Shown here: piece after piece, positions 33,909 to 44,874 of the stretch
Layout of the letters: each line of letters starts with the position of its first letter
Position numbering within the stretch: the stretch's first letter is position 1
NCBI RefSeq assembly: GCF_030272615.1
Contig: NC_081405.1
Span: forward strand, 474,516,008 to 474,580,007
DNA from: Cryptomeria japonica
Taxonomy: Eukaryota > Streptophyta > Pinopsida > Cupressales > Cupressaceae
Length of the DNA stretch: 64,000 bases
Direction of reading: 5' to 3'
Translations under genes and position numbers: made by a program
Notes under the pieces: model-generated
What the model was told of the DNA's origin: nothing
What the model saw: only the letters and a program-made list of their open reading frames with translations
Database searches by the model: none

Positions 33909-35542
33909 CTAATAAACTTCCATATGCCACTGCTTATTCTTCTTAAGTTGTGAAAATCTCTGATCCCAGTTCTCCCCTCTCTCCTCTGCAACCCTTTTCA
34001 AGGTGTCTTGAATTCCAGGCATCATGCCCTTTAGTCCACAGAAATAAATATGAGCACCCTTGTCAAGAAGCTGGAAAATTTCATCACTGTACTCTTCAAT
34101 CTTATCTTGCACATACATCTTACCACCTTTCTTGTTCTTATGTTCCCTACTCAATGCAGTATCATATCTAAAGTTGTCAGGGTACTGCTTCAAGTACTCT
34201 GTAAACTCGTCATGGTAGAGAAGACTATCGGTGTTGGCAACACCTAAGAAAAGCCATGCAAGACCTCTAAATTTGAAGGAAGAAACGTCTTCCATAAACA
34301 TTCTCCGTAGGTATCCCCTAAATGGAGCTATTCCAGTACCAGTGGCTATCATTATATGTGTCGCACTGGGATCATCTTCGGGTAGCAGCATCACTTTACC
34401 GGATGGACCTATAGACAAGTATAAGATTGTGAATTTCAGCTGGTTTAGATATTGCTTTGCTCTGATACAAGAGAAAATTGAATCTGGAATTCACTAGGGT
34501 CTCTACCTGTAATCTGGACCTTGTCTCCCGGTTTGCTATTACAGAGATAATTGCTGCAAACGCCATTCTTGGAGGGATCCTCCTTCCCGGTCTCGGGATC
34601 ATAGTAAACAGCTCTTCTAACACACAAGCTTGCTGTTTTCCCATCAAAAGAATCTCCATATCTTGTGGAAGCAATGGAATAAAGGCGAACAGCATGAGGG
34701 GTACCAGGTTTTTTAGGATTCTCGCCCTATAGAAACCAATCTTCTTATTAACATCAAAATTTCAAAATGTCTGTGCATTGCAAAAGAAAATAGGAAAATG
34801 AATGAGAAATGCAGAAATCACATCCTTACAGGAGGTATGACACCATAGCTCTGCCCTTCCCAATACGGCACGTTTCCTTCATGGTCAATTACAATATGAC
34901 AAGTCTCTCCGGGGGCTTTTGGACCAACAAGCCTCTCCACGGAGACAATAGTTGCCGTATATGGCTCTTTGGGTCTGTACAAATTCAGAGGAGGCGCCTT
35001 TGCATCATCTAGTTTCAGGGGGCCAACCGAAACCTTAGAGTTTACGCTTGCCTGTTGTACTGACATGCATACTTTCAACTTGCTCTTAAGGCATACTTTC
35101 TTAGAGGAGCGGGTCACCCGTACTGACGGAGTAAATTGCAGAGTTGAATTCTTAAGTAAACAAAGAACAGAATAACATATAGAACAAAATTCATCAGACT
35201 ACGAGATTCGAATGTGGGCACTCAGATTTCATAAATTGTACGCAAAACGAAGAAGGCCTGCTAATCTACTTACCTGAAATTTGCAGCTACTAAAAGACTT
35301 GTCATTGGAAGAAGAGATCAGATGAGATGCACATAAGGTATCCTGCATGCCATTTCAAAAACAAAATGAGGATCAGATTAACAAAAACGAGACTTGTAGT
35401 CTTTCGAAGATTTCTAAACTGCCCAACTTCCAAATAACACCTCAAAAACAGATTCTCAGCGAAAACCAGAAACAATTGTAAAACAACATTTTCCAAAGAC
35501 TGCAATAATAAAACTGACCTTGATCACAAGAGAATGAGCCAT
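33909..35542 (-). CDS. RFNR: Root-type ferredoxin-NADP+ reductase, five exons
   Basis: Exons are 35519-35542, 35274-35342, 34830-35150, 34507-34726 and 33909-34408, joined at GT-AG introns of 176, 123, 103 and 98 bp. They total 1134 bp, 377 residues plus TAG. The enzyme transfers electrons between NADPH and ferredoxin using FAD; in non-photosynthetic plastids it runs from NADPH to ferredoxin for nitrite and sulfite reduction. Residues 1 to about 60 are Ser- and basic-rich, a likely plastid transit peptide. The FAD-binding RLYSIAS motif, [20 protein letters not shown], the NADP-binding [17 protein letters not shown] and the terminal WHMEVY are all intact. The [15 protein letters not shown] and [15 protein letters not shown] stretches are of the root rather than leaf isoform. 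All motifs are present and the frame is uninterrupted, so it is probably functional. The last exon also opens upstream into intron 4, but that start is not real. Confidence 0.93.
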
Positions 35543-35631
35543 TCCTATCAGAAATCAAATTGATGACCTGATTCAGCATATAATTTCCCTTGTAGAGAGA
35601 CAAACCCACTGGAGGATCACCTTCTGATTAA

Positions 35632-35641
35632 ATTATAAATA
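35632..35641 (-). promoter_or_regulatory. Possible RFNR TATA box
   Basis: On the minus strand TATTTATAAT lies about 90 bp upstream of the RFNR start codon. It fits a short 5' UTR, but position is the only support. Confidence 0.35.
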
Positions 35642-35645
35642 TCTG

Positions 35646-37550
35646 ATTAGAGCCTCAAAGTAATCTTTCAGATGCTCAGGCAGCCATATTGAACGAATCT
35701 TCCCCTTCGCTCAATGAAAAGCCACAACGGCCCCCCAACATAGAACGTGTTATTTTAATGAAAAGTTCAGCAAAATCGAAGGGTAATTGCTTGCGTACTT
35801 TCCACCGAAGGGCACGTTTGTATTATAGAATTAGGTGGGTAGAAAAGACAAGTTAAAGGAATCCGCCAATGGATATTGAACATTTAGACATCCTTAGACG
35901 AAACATGACAATAGAGGGCATCGTTGAATAATACAACAATAAAGATTCTTTTAAGCTTCATAAGGTTTAAGAATTTCTTTTTATTTAAATATGAGAATAT
36001 ACATTTGATTGTATTTATTAATTAATTAAAAAATAATATTATATTTTAGTTTTTAATTAATTAATAAATATAGTCAAATGTACATTTTAACTTGCTTTTT
36101 GAAATGTTGGTTTTATACTTATTCAATTTAATAATAAATTATTTCTTTATTTTAATCATTTCCTTATTAGATTACATGTGTATTTGATTAAATGTCATTG
36201 TATGCTTTAATTTCAAAATAAAGTGTTTTTGTATTTTCATTATTCATACTATTCAATAAAATATTACATAACTCTAACTTCACTTTGAATATGGTTCTTG
36301 AGTTGAAGAATTTGATTTTAAGTTCAAAAGTTAAATAGTAGAAATAAGTTTGCAAATTCACTTAACATACATTTAAAATAAATATTCAAGTTTATTTAAG
36401 TTAATTTAATGAAATCTATATAAATAATTAGTATGAACATTGTAAATACATCTATCTCAAAAGTAAATAGATATCAATTTAAGCTATATGGACACATAAA
36501 TTTCTATTTTAATTTAGGGAATTATTTTATTTATAGAGTTATTTTACTCTTGTATGTAAATTTTACTTTAGAAAAAGTCATTATTCCTTATTTAGGCAAT
36601 TCTTTACTTTATTATTCTTTGCTTCATTTTGCTTCATTCACAAATCCCAACATTATCAATAGCTTAAGGTGTAGAATTCCTTCTCTCTTTAAAGAAGTCA
36701 TATTCTCAACACAAATTAATTGTGGACACTTTTACACAAAGACTTCATTTTCCACATAGCATTTTTTATTGGATATTCTTCCACTTGATGAAATACACTA
36801 TGATCACTCTCATTAGTATTTTGTTAGTGCATGTTTGAATGATTCCCTTATGTTACAAAATCATCCTACCCTCCTCATCAAGCTATGCTAACTCCATCTA
36901 GGCTAAAACTCTTTATTTAATAACCTTTTATGAAACCTTACAAGTGTCATAATACTTGGGTATGAGATTTTGTCCTGTTATTTTAGTGGTGCATTCTACA
37001 ATTATTACAACTACATAGAGACCTAATATCCTACTTCAAAAGTCCTTTCACTACAATTTTAATCAAAGTGCTATTTCATTATGGTGTGTGTCATTACAAA
37101 GTTCTCCCTGAGACTATAAATCACCTCTTATTAGTGTTGAATGTGTTCTTGAACTACTCTAGCCTTTTGATGTGTTTGTAATGAAGAGGTAATTGATGGT
37201 GGGTGTCTTATATAGTGCTTAAATGGAGATATTTTGGATGAAGTGTAAAAAAAAGTGATATACAACCATTAGATGCTAGTGGCAATTATTACACCCCTCT
37301 CTCTCTCTCTTTCATCTAAACTAAAACATCAAAGATGACCCTCCAAGCAATTTTTTACCACCTCAATATATCCATCTAATTGGGGATGATATAATGAGTT
37401 ATGAGTAAGTTGAGTACTTAAACATAAGAATAAGTCAAACCTAACATTACTTATCATAGGATCACAATCACTCAGTATGATTTTTGAGTCGCAGGTAGCT
37501 TCTAAATGATATCTATAAATGTGATTGCTATATTATTTGTTATAAATGGG
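35646..37550. other. RFNR upstream, AT-rich, no gene seen
   Basis: The interval is very AT-rich, with a short CT microsatellite near 37297. The open frame at 36433-36759 is composed of AT-rich codons and has no domain. I see nothing else to annotate. Confidence 0.4.
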
Positions 37551-37554
37551 TATT

Positions 37555-37835
37555 CCAAAGCACAAAAAATGCATATTTTGTGAGTTTATCAATAGCCATG
37601 ATGAATATTCTTTATTCAAACCTTGGTTAGACCATGATAAAGTCCATGGAACATGCATCTTCTCACTTCTAGCTCACAAGTGTTGTAAAAGACCTTGAGT
37701 CTTAATTGTTTCCCCTTTAATACGGTGGCACATGCATTATGCTACAACTTTATGGACATCCTTTCTGAGCCCATCGTAAAAGAAATTATTTCTCTATGCC
37801 AAATCTTCAAGAATCCTAAGTGTCCACTTATTGAA
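37555..37835 (-). pseudogene. Ty3/gypsy integrase fragment
   Basis: On the minus strand frames read FFYDGLRKDVHKVVA, then KGETIKTQGLLQ. These match the end of the H2C2 zinc-binding domain and the start of the catalytic core of chromovirus-like integrase. The following MHVPWTLSWSNQGL and DKLTKYAFF-like remnants fit the integrase core. Stops and frameshifts are frequent. It abuts the outer end of the large repeat at 37854, so it is older host sequence for that insertion. Confidence 0.6.
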
Positions 37836-38945
37836 GAAGCATGTAGTTGTGCCTATTGATCACTAGAATTACTCCCAGGAAAACAACCTTATGGGAAACT
37901 CAGTGATGGGGACCCACGTGTATTCACTGAGTTACCTCCAGGATTTTAGAAGTTATCTCTTTGTTCATTTGGGGGGGAGAAAAGGGAAGAAAGAAACATG
38001 AAAGCAAAACTATTCTAAAGCGATGCATTGAAATGATTTTAATGCAATAAGGGGTACATAGAACTTCACATACATGTCATTTGGAGGCCCATTCAATAAT
38101 ATACATGCCCAAAACAATGATTAAGGTATAAGAATTATTTTAACATAAAGCAATATATACCATGCATCCACTAGATAGCAAGTGCTAAAACATAGTTTAA
38201 TCAACAGAATCTTAAGTATATATTTCTAAAGTTTGTCAGAATTTCAAAGATGCACAGAAAAACATTAAAACATACTGAAAAATGGTAACCATAGAGGTTG
38301 TAGGCATAGTTTGATTATCCCCTCTTCAAAAATACAATCACAACTTAAAGGATCGATTCCTATCTAAAATACTTGTTTATATCTTTTAAAATAAAAGTTT
38401 TGAACCCTTTGCAAGGCAAAAATTGCTATTCTTATAAACCCGGACGTAACAACCCAGAGCTAGGAAAAACAAAAAAAAAACTCCCCAAAAGGCATCATTG
38501 GCACTTCCTCCACCTTTGTGGCAACATCCAAAAACCTGCAAATGAAACCTCTCTTGGCTTCTAGTGAAACTGCATCTGTTGTTCAATTATTTGGATCAAA
38601 AGAATCCCCCCAACGGTTCTCTTGCAACAATCCCTTTTAAAATATCCAGAGTACGGTCCCCAGAAAACCGTTAGCAGCTAACTACGATGCGGCCTTGCCA
38701 ACTAAAACCGCAAAACCCTTTGGACCACTACTCTAGAAGGCACATGGAAACAAGAGGGAAAGAGGGATGGGCACTGCAAACTATGATCTCATAGCCTCTC
38801 GAGGAGCTACCACGTATCATGACATCTTTCTTAGAACACAGTGGCCCCAGCCCCTTCGGGTTCATAGAACAAAATGCCACATGTCAAGAACGCATGACTT
38901 ATTAACAAAGCAAAGAAAGGGACCCTAGGAACATGTGTCGTTGCA

Positions 38946-38985
38946 ACATATGGCGAGCGCGAGCTACATATGGCGAGCGCGAGCT
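38946..38985. repeat. Perfect 20-bp tandem duplication
   Basis: ACATATGGCGAGCGCGAGCT occurs twice head to tail. The right long repeat has a single, diverged version at about 57914, so the duplication is specific to this copy and recent relative to the split. Confidence 0.9.
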
Positions 38986-39093
38986 AGCCATTTCAAAACT
39001 GGGTGTGGATAAAGTCCACAACTTTTTGGTAACTTCTGGGGAAATCCTGCCTGTGGGTTGTCGAGACCCAAAATTGTTGGTTTCAAGCCAGGC

Positions 39094-42000
39094 TCATGCA
39101 TATGTAGGATAGAGTCGATCAAGGACCTACTGGAAAGGGACCCAATCATCATCTGAGAGCTACTCTTGAGACTCAAGGATTTGATAACTTTGGTCAAGGC
39201 AAATAATTTCATGAAAGGGGAGGTCACCGAGATCATTATCAACCAGCCCAAGCAATGTATGGATTTGGGCCAAAGGATGCAACAATTCTTCCACTTTGGT
39301 GGTCATGGGGGAAGCACTTAGGATTTGGAGAAACATCTACTCTTGTTGTTGTTCAATCAGGTTTAGAATCTGCTCAACTCTCAAAACTGAATCATGTAGG
39401 AGAAAAGGAGAGGGTAAGTCGATACTCACAAAACACCTGAAATGTTCCTTGATGTGTGAGATTGAGAATTTGAGCGTACCCAAAGTGGATGTGGCCTATT
39501 TTGTTGCTTTATGGTGATATATGAAATCATTAGCCTTCCTAGCCAACTACTTTTGATCGTTAATCTCTGTGGCCATCAAATCTTCCTCAGAAGTAGTATA
39601 CAACCACTTGATCAATCTCTGAGCCTTAGGGACTTTAGGTGCGATAAATTATGTGACATCATCAATGGCACCACTCGCCTTAGCACATAAAGATTGAGCA
39701 TCAGCCAAGAATTTTAGGGCCGCCTATAAGAAAGGGTAGTTTTGATTCACTTTCTCCAGTATGAGATGATAGCTCTTGTATGAAAGGGATATAATCTGAA
39801 GGGGTGACAGAAAGAACACCAACGGGTCTTGATAAGGCAGTGATCTCCTCCTCCTTTTCCCGAATCTCTGCATACAACTCCCTAACCTTTTGCCCTGCCA
39901 CAGATGCTTTGTGTTCCAATGCTATGACTTGTTCTCTTATCCCGCAATTTTTCTTGTGTTCGAGCCAAGTCGATATGCTCACTTTCTGAGACCTGCTATA
40001 AATCTCAAAGCTCATTCTCTAATTAGGTATGTCTTATATGTCATTCTGGTGTTGCCTTTTCTCTTTCCTCTGTTTCCCTAGAGAGGAGCGTTTTTGCCTC
40101 ACCCAAGTCCTAAGAGAGCTTCTCTTTATCCTAGAGTACATCTTGTAGTTGGGTTTGGATCTGCGTTACACTTGAGGAGCTTTCCTAGAGCTACAAGAAT
40201 TCTTGTTCTTTATCATGGAGTTGTTTTCTCAAATCCCCATTTCCTACTTGTTATGCTTGTAATTGGGAGGTCACTACGTTTAGTGCACTTTGCAATTTCT
40301 CCTTTTTCTGCCCTTTCTTTCTAAACATCGGCCTGAAGGCAAGTTATCTCAGCACTCCTGGTCTTCTCTTCCTTTTTTTATACGATCAAGTGTAGCTTTA
40401 ACTTGTCTCAATTCATCTGTGAGTTTCTCCAAGCACCTGCTTCTCTTGAGGAAATTCGATGACACAGCCTTTTGTGTTTCTTCCATCATTTCTATCTTGT
40501 CTTATGGGTGAGCTTGTTTCAAGTTTATGCCAACACCATGTATTGAATAGTATGTTGGTTGCATTTCTCCCTATGGTTGATGACGTTAGGAAACGTAGAT
40601 GCGAACATCAAGTTCTAGCTTTCTTCATTAAAATGCATCTAGATACTAGGTTGGACAGGCTTCTGAAAATCTTTTTGTTTCTGCTTTGTAACATTTTGAA
40701 CTCGAGCTAACTTGGAAGAGTTCATCTGTTGTACGAAATCTGATGGAGACAAAATCGTTTGTCCTACAAAGGGGGCATCAGGAAGGAATGCAAAAGGGAT
40801 TGAGATTATAGGATCTCTCAACTGCATGTAGATTGGTTCGGGAAGAGTAGCAGGAGAGAAAGGGGGAATACCTAATGTAGCGCCAGCAGGGGGGAGGTGA
40901 ATAGACCAGCACCTGATGATGCAGGAGGAGTGGGACTTTCAAATCCTAACATTTGTGCGAGTGAAATGGTGGGTGCAACTAAAGACTGGCAACTCTAGAA
41001 GGGGAAAAAATGGTGGCGGCGAAGATTGGAGGAATGGTAATAGCGGGGGCAGCTAAAGACTGAGAGAAAAGAAGAGGGGGAGAGAAAAGTACCTGAGTCG
41101 AAGATGTTGTAGTCATCGATAAAACCTGGGTCGCTACGAGTACTTGAGTCTGAGCACTCCCTAGAACTTCTGGTAATGTTTGTTTCTTCCTTGGAGTGGA
41201 AGCACTCGCACGTGCTTTACCAGACCGCTTTGTTGATAACTAGGAGTGGGGCTTTCTAATAGGCTCGACAATGGCTAGTGATATAGTTGCTTGTTGACTT
41301 GGCCCTAATTCAATCTCCTTCCCTTTATGGGTTTGTTGTTGAGCGTTCTATTGTCGGGCTGGCTCTTGAGGGTCAGTGCCACCTGAAGGAGAATCATAGT
41401 CGTCCTCTATGTCTATATTGTATTTATTCCACTCCTCTTCAAACCTTTCATCCAAAGGATAATTTCCTATTGAAATTCGAAGTTGCAAAATTTCTTGTTA
41501 GTACTTCCAAAAGGCTAATCTCTTATCCTACTGCCAATCATCATCATCCATCTTTTTAAGCAGATTGACAGTAACTGGTTTAATTGAATTCACTTTTCTG
41601 GTTGGAGAGTAAAATTTTAGCCATGGTGGTCGCTCCTTGGTGGGGATAACATTTAGGTCTACATATATCTAGGGGTCATCTCTTGGAGGATTCATCCAAG
41701 CTTCTTAAGACTCCCGTGGCATGTGCACTATGGGGTTCTTTCTCTTTGCCAAACAACCACATGGGTCATACCTCTGCTAATCATCAATAACAACTAGACC
41801 CAACTACACTAATTTCGAAGTAAGCACCCCTTCTGCATGGAGTCTCTTTTCTAGGACCACTAGACCTATAATCTTATGGTCTTGAGTGATAGCGACATCA
41901 TGCTTGCCTGAGCCTATAGAATTTTCAATCATCACCAACTACCTAAACATTTCTAAAGCTAGTGTGTGATCAGTCACGCAAAAGGGGAAGCGGAAGGGCT

Positions 42001-42236
42001 CTTCAGTAAAACCATGTATTTTGACAAAAGAGAAATCTCCACCCAAAAACCAATCACAATGGGGACTATAGGTAGACATCCAACCAATTGTGAAGTGAGT
42101 AACAAAATCTGGGGATTTTTCTACCAAGTTGTGCATAATCGAGGCCAAGAAACAATTGAAAAAAGCATAAGCATCATGTGTGGCGGACAATATGGGGGTC
42201 GATGTGGTTACAGGCTTCTTTCTATTGTATTCATCA
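39094..42236 (-). pseudogene. Decayed coiled-coil ORF inside the left long repeat
   Basis: One reading frame, broken mostly by stops, can be followed from about 42236 to a natural TGA at 39096-39094, roughly 1000 codons. The N-terminal part includes FVTHFTIGWMSTYSPHCDWF. The middle has a Ser/Thr/Pro-rich stretch with basic KRSGKARASASTPRKKQ. The C-terminal third is heptad-rich and charged (AGQKVRELYAEIREKEEEIT), a strong coiled-coil candidate. The right repeat holds the same protein segment. I recognise no enzymatic domain. Position and size resemble the ORF of copy A, but I see no clear sequence relationship. The start is lost to the Tat-like LTR insertion. Confidence 0.6.
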
Positions 42237-42245
42237 ACTACTAAT

Positions 42246-44246
42246 TGTAGTTAAGAAATCAGACATAAGAATAAAAAACAAACAATTAGGCAACCACAAA
42301 CCTAAAATGCTAATAAAGATGTTGGGATCCAAGAACACTGAGAGGGGGGGGTGAATCAGTGTTCCTGCCGGAATGAATTATTTTTAACTTTCTAGACCAT
42401 GCATATATATACCGGTAAACAAATAAACATATAAAAAGAAGTAACTAAACCATCCACATAAATGAACACCATAACACAAAGAATTTATACGTGGAAAACC
42501 TCAATGACAAAAAACCATGGTGGGATTTGTGACCCACAATATCAGTTCACTGGCCATATGAAGAGATATTACATATGATAGGGGCCTACACTTGTAGGAA
42601 GGCACACTGCCTAGAGCATACTACTCATCACTAAAGAGCCTCACTGACTACAAGCTTTATGCTAAAGTAAATTACTAAAAATGAACTCAAGAATGCATCT
42701 GCTATGCCGAATAGAGTTCCGATTCTGGTTCTGCTCTGTACCAGTTCATAAACTCTGAACTGCTACCGGTATCTCTTCTCCTCCAAGAATGTTTTCCAAG
42801 ATATCTATAGATCATTACATGATATAGCATTCGCATATAAAATGATCTCCATACATATATTTTGCATCATACAGTTCTGCTATATTTTCCTATATCCACA
42901 CATATCATATTTCTCATTGTTATATAAAAATAACCTAGCGGACTGACCTATATACCTATTACAAATTATATGCCTTATGTCGGCTTACAAAAACTAATAT
43001 TCAATGTTTGCCTTGACAATAATAATTACAAAATGATTTAAGTAAATCCTCCTTGATGGCGGCTTCCAAAGAAGTATCGATGTCAGTGTCGATGTCGGTG
43101 TCGGTGTAGCCCTGAATGCTCTAAAGCCGGTATATGCCTCCTAGTGTCGGTTTATGACTTCCATCACATCTTGTTGCCATCAATGACAATAAAATGAATC
43201 CAATGAGTGTCAGTTGCCAACAAAAAAGAGATCCTAATACACTCAATAAAGGAATGAAAGATGAAATTCAAAACAAAGGCAAACCCATATTGCAAAAATC
43301 TCCTTCATTGACCTCCATTGTCCTTCTTTCACTTTAAAATGTGATTTTGTGGATCTCACCTACAAGTGCAATTACAAGCAAGATTGTGAGATGAAAATGA
43401 CGGAATAAAGTCATTCAAAGCATGGTTGTCAAAAATGAGCAATGAGAACTCAATTTATAGGAAAGAGGATTTTGAATCAACGAACGAGATTAATTTGAAG
43501 ATAGGAAGAATCAATGGCTAGGATCAAACACATAGAAGAGTTTCCATTAGGAAATAGAGAAAAAGCGGAAGAAATCCATAATCAAATTGAGGAAGATAAT
43601 ATGGGGATTTAATAAATAAATAAATTGATTATCCTCATATTTTTCCAAATTAGCAGGTAGAAAAGATAAATATGGGATAATTAAATAAATAAAATTTATT
43701 ATCTGCATAGAATATAAATATGATAGATTATTAAATTAAATTGATTAATTTACTATTCATATTTAGGAATTAGCTAATCAAATAAATTGAATTTATTTCA
43801 TTATCAAAAAAGACCCAAAATTTATAATGATTTTGATAAAAGACTGACAAGATTGATAAGACCAATTGACAATGACTTGATAAAGAATTGATAAGATTGA
43901 TTGATAAAGTGCCACGAAAGACTGATAAAGTGTCACAGAGGACTGATTGAAATTGATTGATAAAGAGGTTGATAATTAATAACTGATTAATTATCAACAA
44001 AGAGGGAATTAAGTCTAATTGTCAAGATGAGACCAATTCGAATGATTTAAAAATGATAAAACGCCAATCATAATGATTTAGGACCAAATGCAAATGAAGA
44101 AGACTGATTAGGGTTAGACTTGAAATTATCTGAAACCAAATGAATGACACAATGTCAACATATACTGAAGATGAAATGCGACATAGAAGACATGTCAAAA
44201 AATAAGTTAGTGACATAGGAGTGATTGCCAATTTTGAGTGTCTACA
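42246..44246 (-). mobile_element. Tat-like gypsy 3' LTR, split by a copia solo LTR
   Basis: On the minus strand it starts TGTAGACACTCAAAATTG directly after a polypurine tract and ends TTAACTACA at 42246. Both ends and many interior blocks (GCATTTTAGGTTTGTGGTTGCC, CATTCCTTTATTGA) match the plus-strand LTR at 62950-63965. Removing the nested copia LTR leaves about 1.1 kb, close to the 1.02 kb of the other copy. It inserted into the coding part of the left long repeat. Confidence 0.8.
42320..43222 (-). mobile_element. Copia-type solo LTR, 903 bp
   Basis: On the minus strand it starts TGTTGGCAACTG, has CATTGATGGCAA, a CACAAATCCCACCATGG...CCACGTATAAATTC block, and ends CACTGATTCACCCCCCC...GGATCCCAACA. 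Flanks are AAAGA at 42315-42319 and AAAGA at 43224-43228, one base off the expected place within an A run. The Tat-like LTR sequence is continuous across the insertion, which confirms both boundaries. Confidence 0.8.
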
Positions 44247-44260
44247 TTTTGCCCCTCTTT
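44247..44260 (-). other. Polypurine tract of the Tat-like element
   Basis: On the minus strand AAAGAGGGGCAAAA lies immediately before the TGTAGACAC start of the 3' LTR. Confidence 0.7.
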
Positions 44261-44874
44261 GAGACAATGCGATTTTGACCATTGTTTCAAAGAATAATTA
44301 AAAAGATCATGCCCCAATAGATCGAGAGACAGAGGTGGGATGCCCCCTCAAGAGATAGTTTGTGTATGATAGAAATGAATGATCTCTCAAAAGAAGAGAA
44401 GAAATGTTAGAAAGAGAAAATATGATGAAAGAGAAAAATGTTAATAAGAAGGGAATAATGTTAATGGATTGTAGAAAAAGGGGCGATTAATACCAAATGA
44501 AGAAATTATCGATTGATCAGATAGAATAGATAGCATGAGAATGATTGATTTGATGAATAGATAGAAGGATTGATGGGAGAGAAGAAATGTGAGCCAGAAG
44601 AAATGCAAGTGAGAAGTGAAGAATGATTAGTGTGAGGAAATCTTGCTTTCACAAATGCAAATAGTAGGTGAGAACCTTTATTTGATATGGAAAAATGGAT
44701 ATGACGCACCATGGCAATGAAGGATAGGGCAATAATGCAATCCCTTTGCATAAAACAAACACATTACAGACAACGAATGGTTCAACCATCCTAAGACATT
44801 ACATGTGTCAAGGTTCGAGGTATGTGTGACATTCACAAAGTGAATGTACTTACCACAGACACCCAAGACATACG

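Larger units (their letters stand above)
37854..42245 (-). mobile_element. Left long direct repeat (3' LTR-like) with embedded ORF
   Basis: From 37854 to about 40735 this tract is collinear with 56869-62173 once the nested copia element there is removed. On the minus strand it ends CTAGTGATCAATA (the right copy ends ATAGTAATCAACA). Contents in minus order are a decayed ORF (42236-39094) and a 1.24-kb non-coding tail. The right copy's end abuts a PBS-like sequence and gag, so the two tracts occupy the positions of the LTRs of the gypsy element between them. The upper end is cut at 42246 by a Tat-like LTR insertion. Confidence 0.6.

Noticed and set aside
34409..34418. Start codon inside RFNR intron 4
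   Set aside because: The last exon reads open a few codons into the intron. The acceptor AG at 34409-34410 joins cleanly to exon 4 in phase, and the FNR family sequence continues across that junction.
33909..35542. Leaf-type FNR
   Set aside because: The [22 protein letters not shown] and [15 protein letters not shown] segments are those of root-type FNR; leaf isoforms differ at each.
36433..36759. 108-codon AT-rich ORF upstream of RFNR
   Set aside because: Composition follows the AT-rich background and no motif is recognisable.
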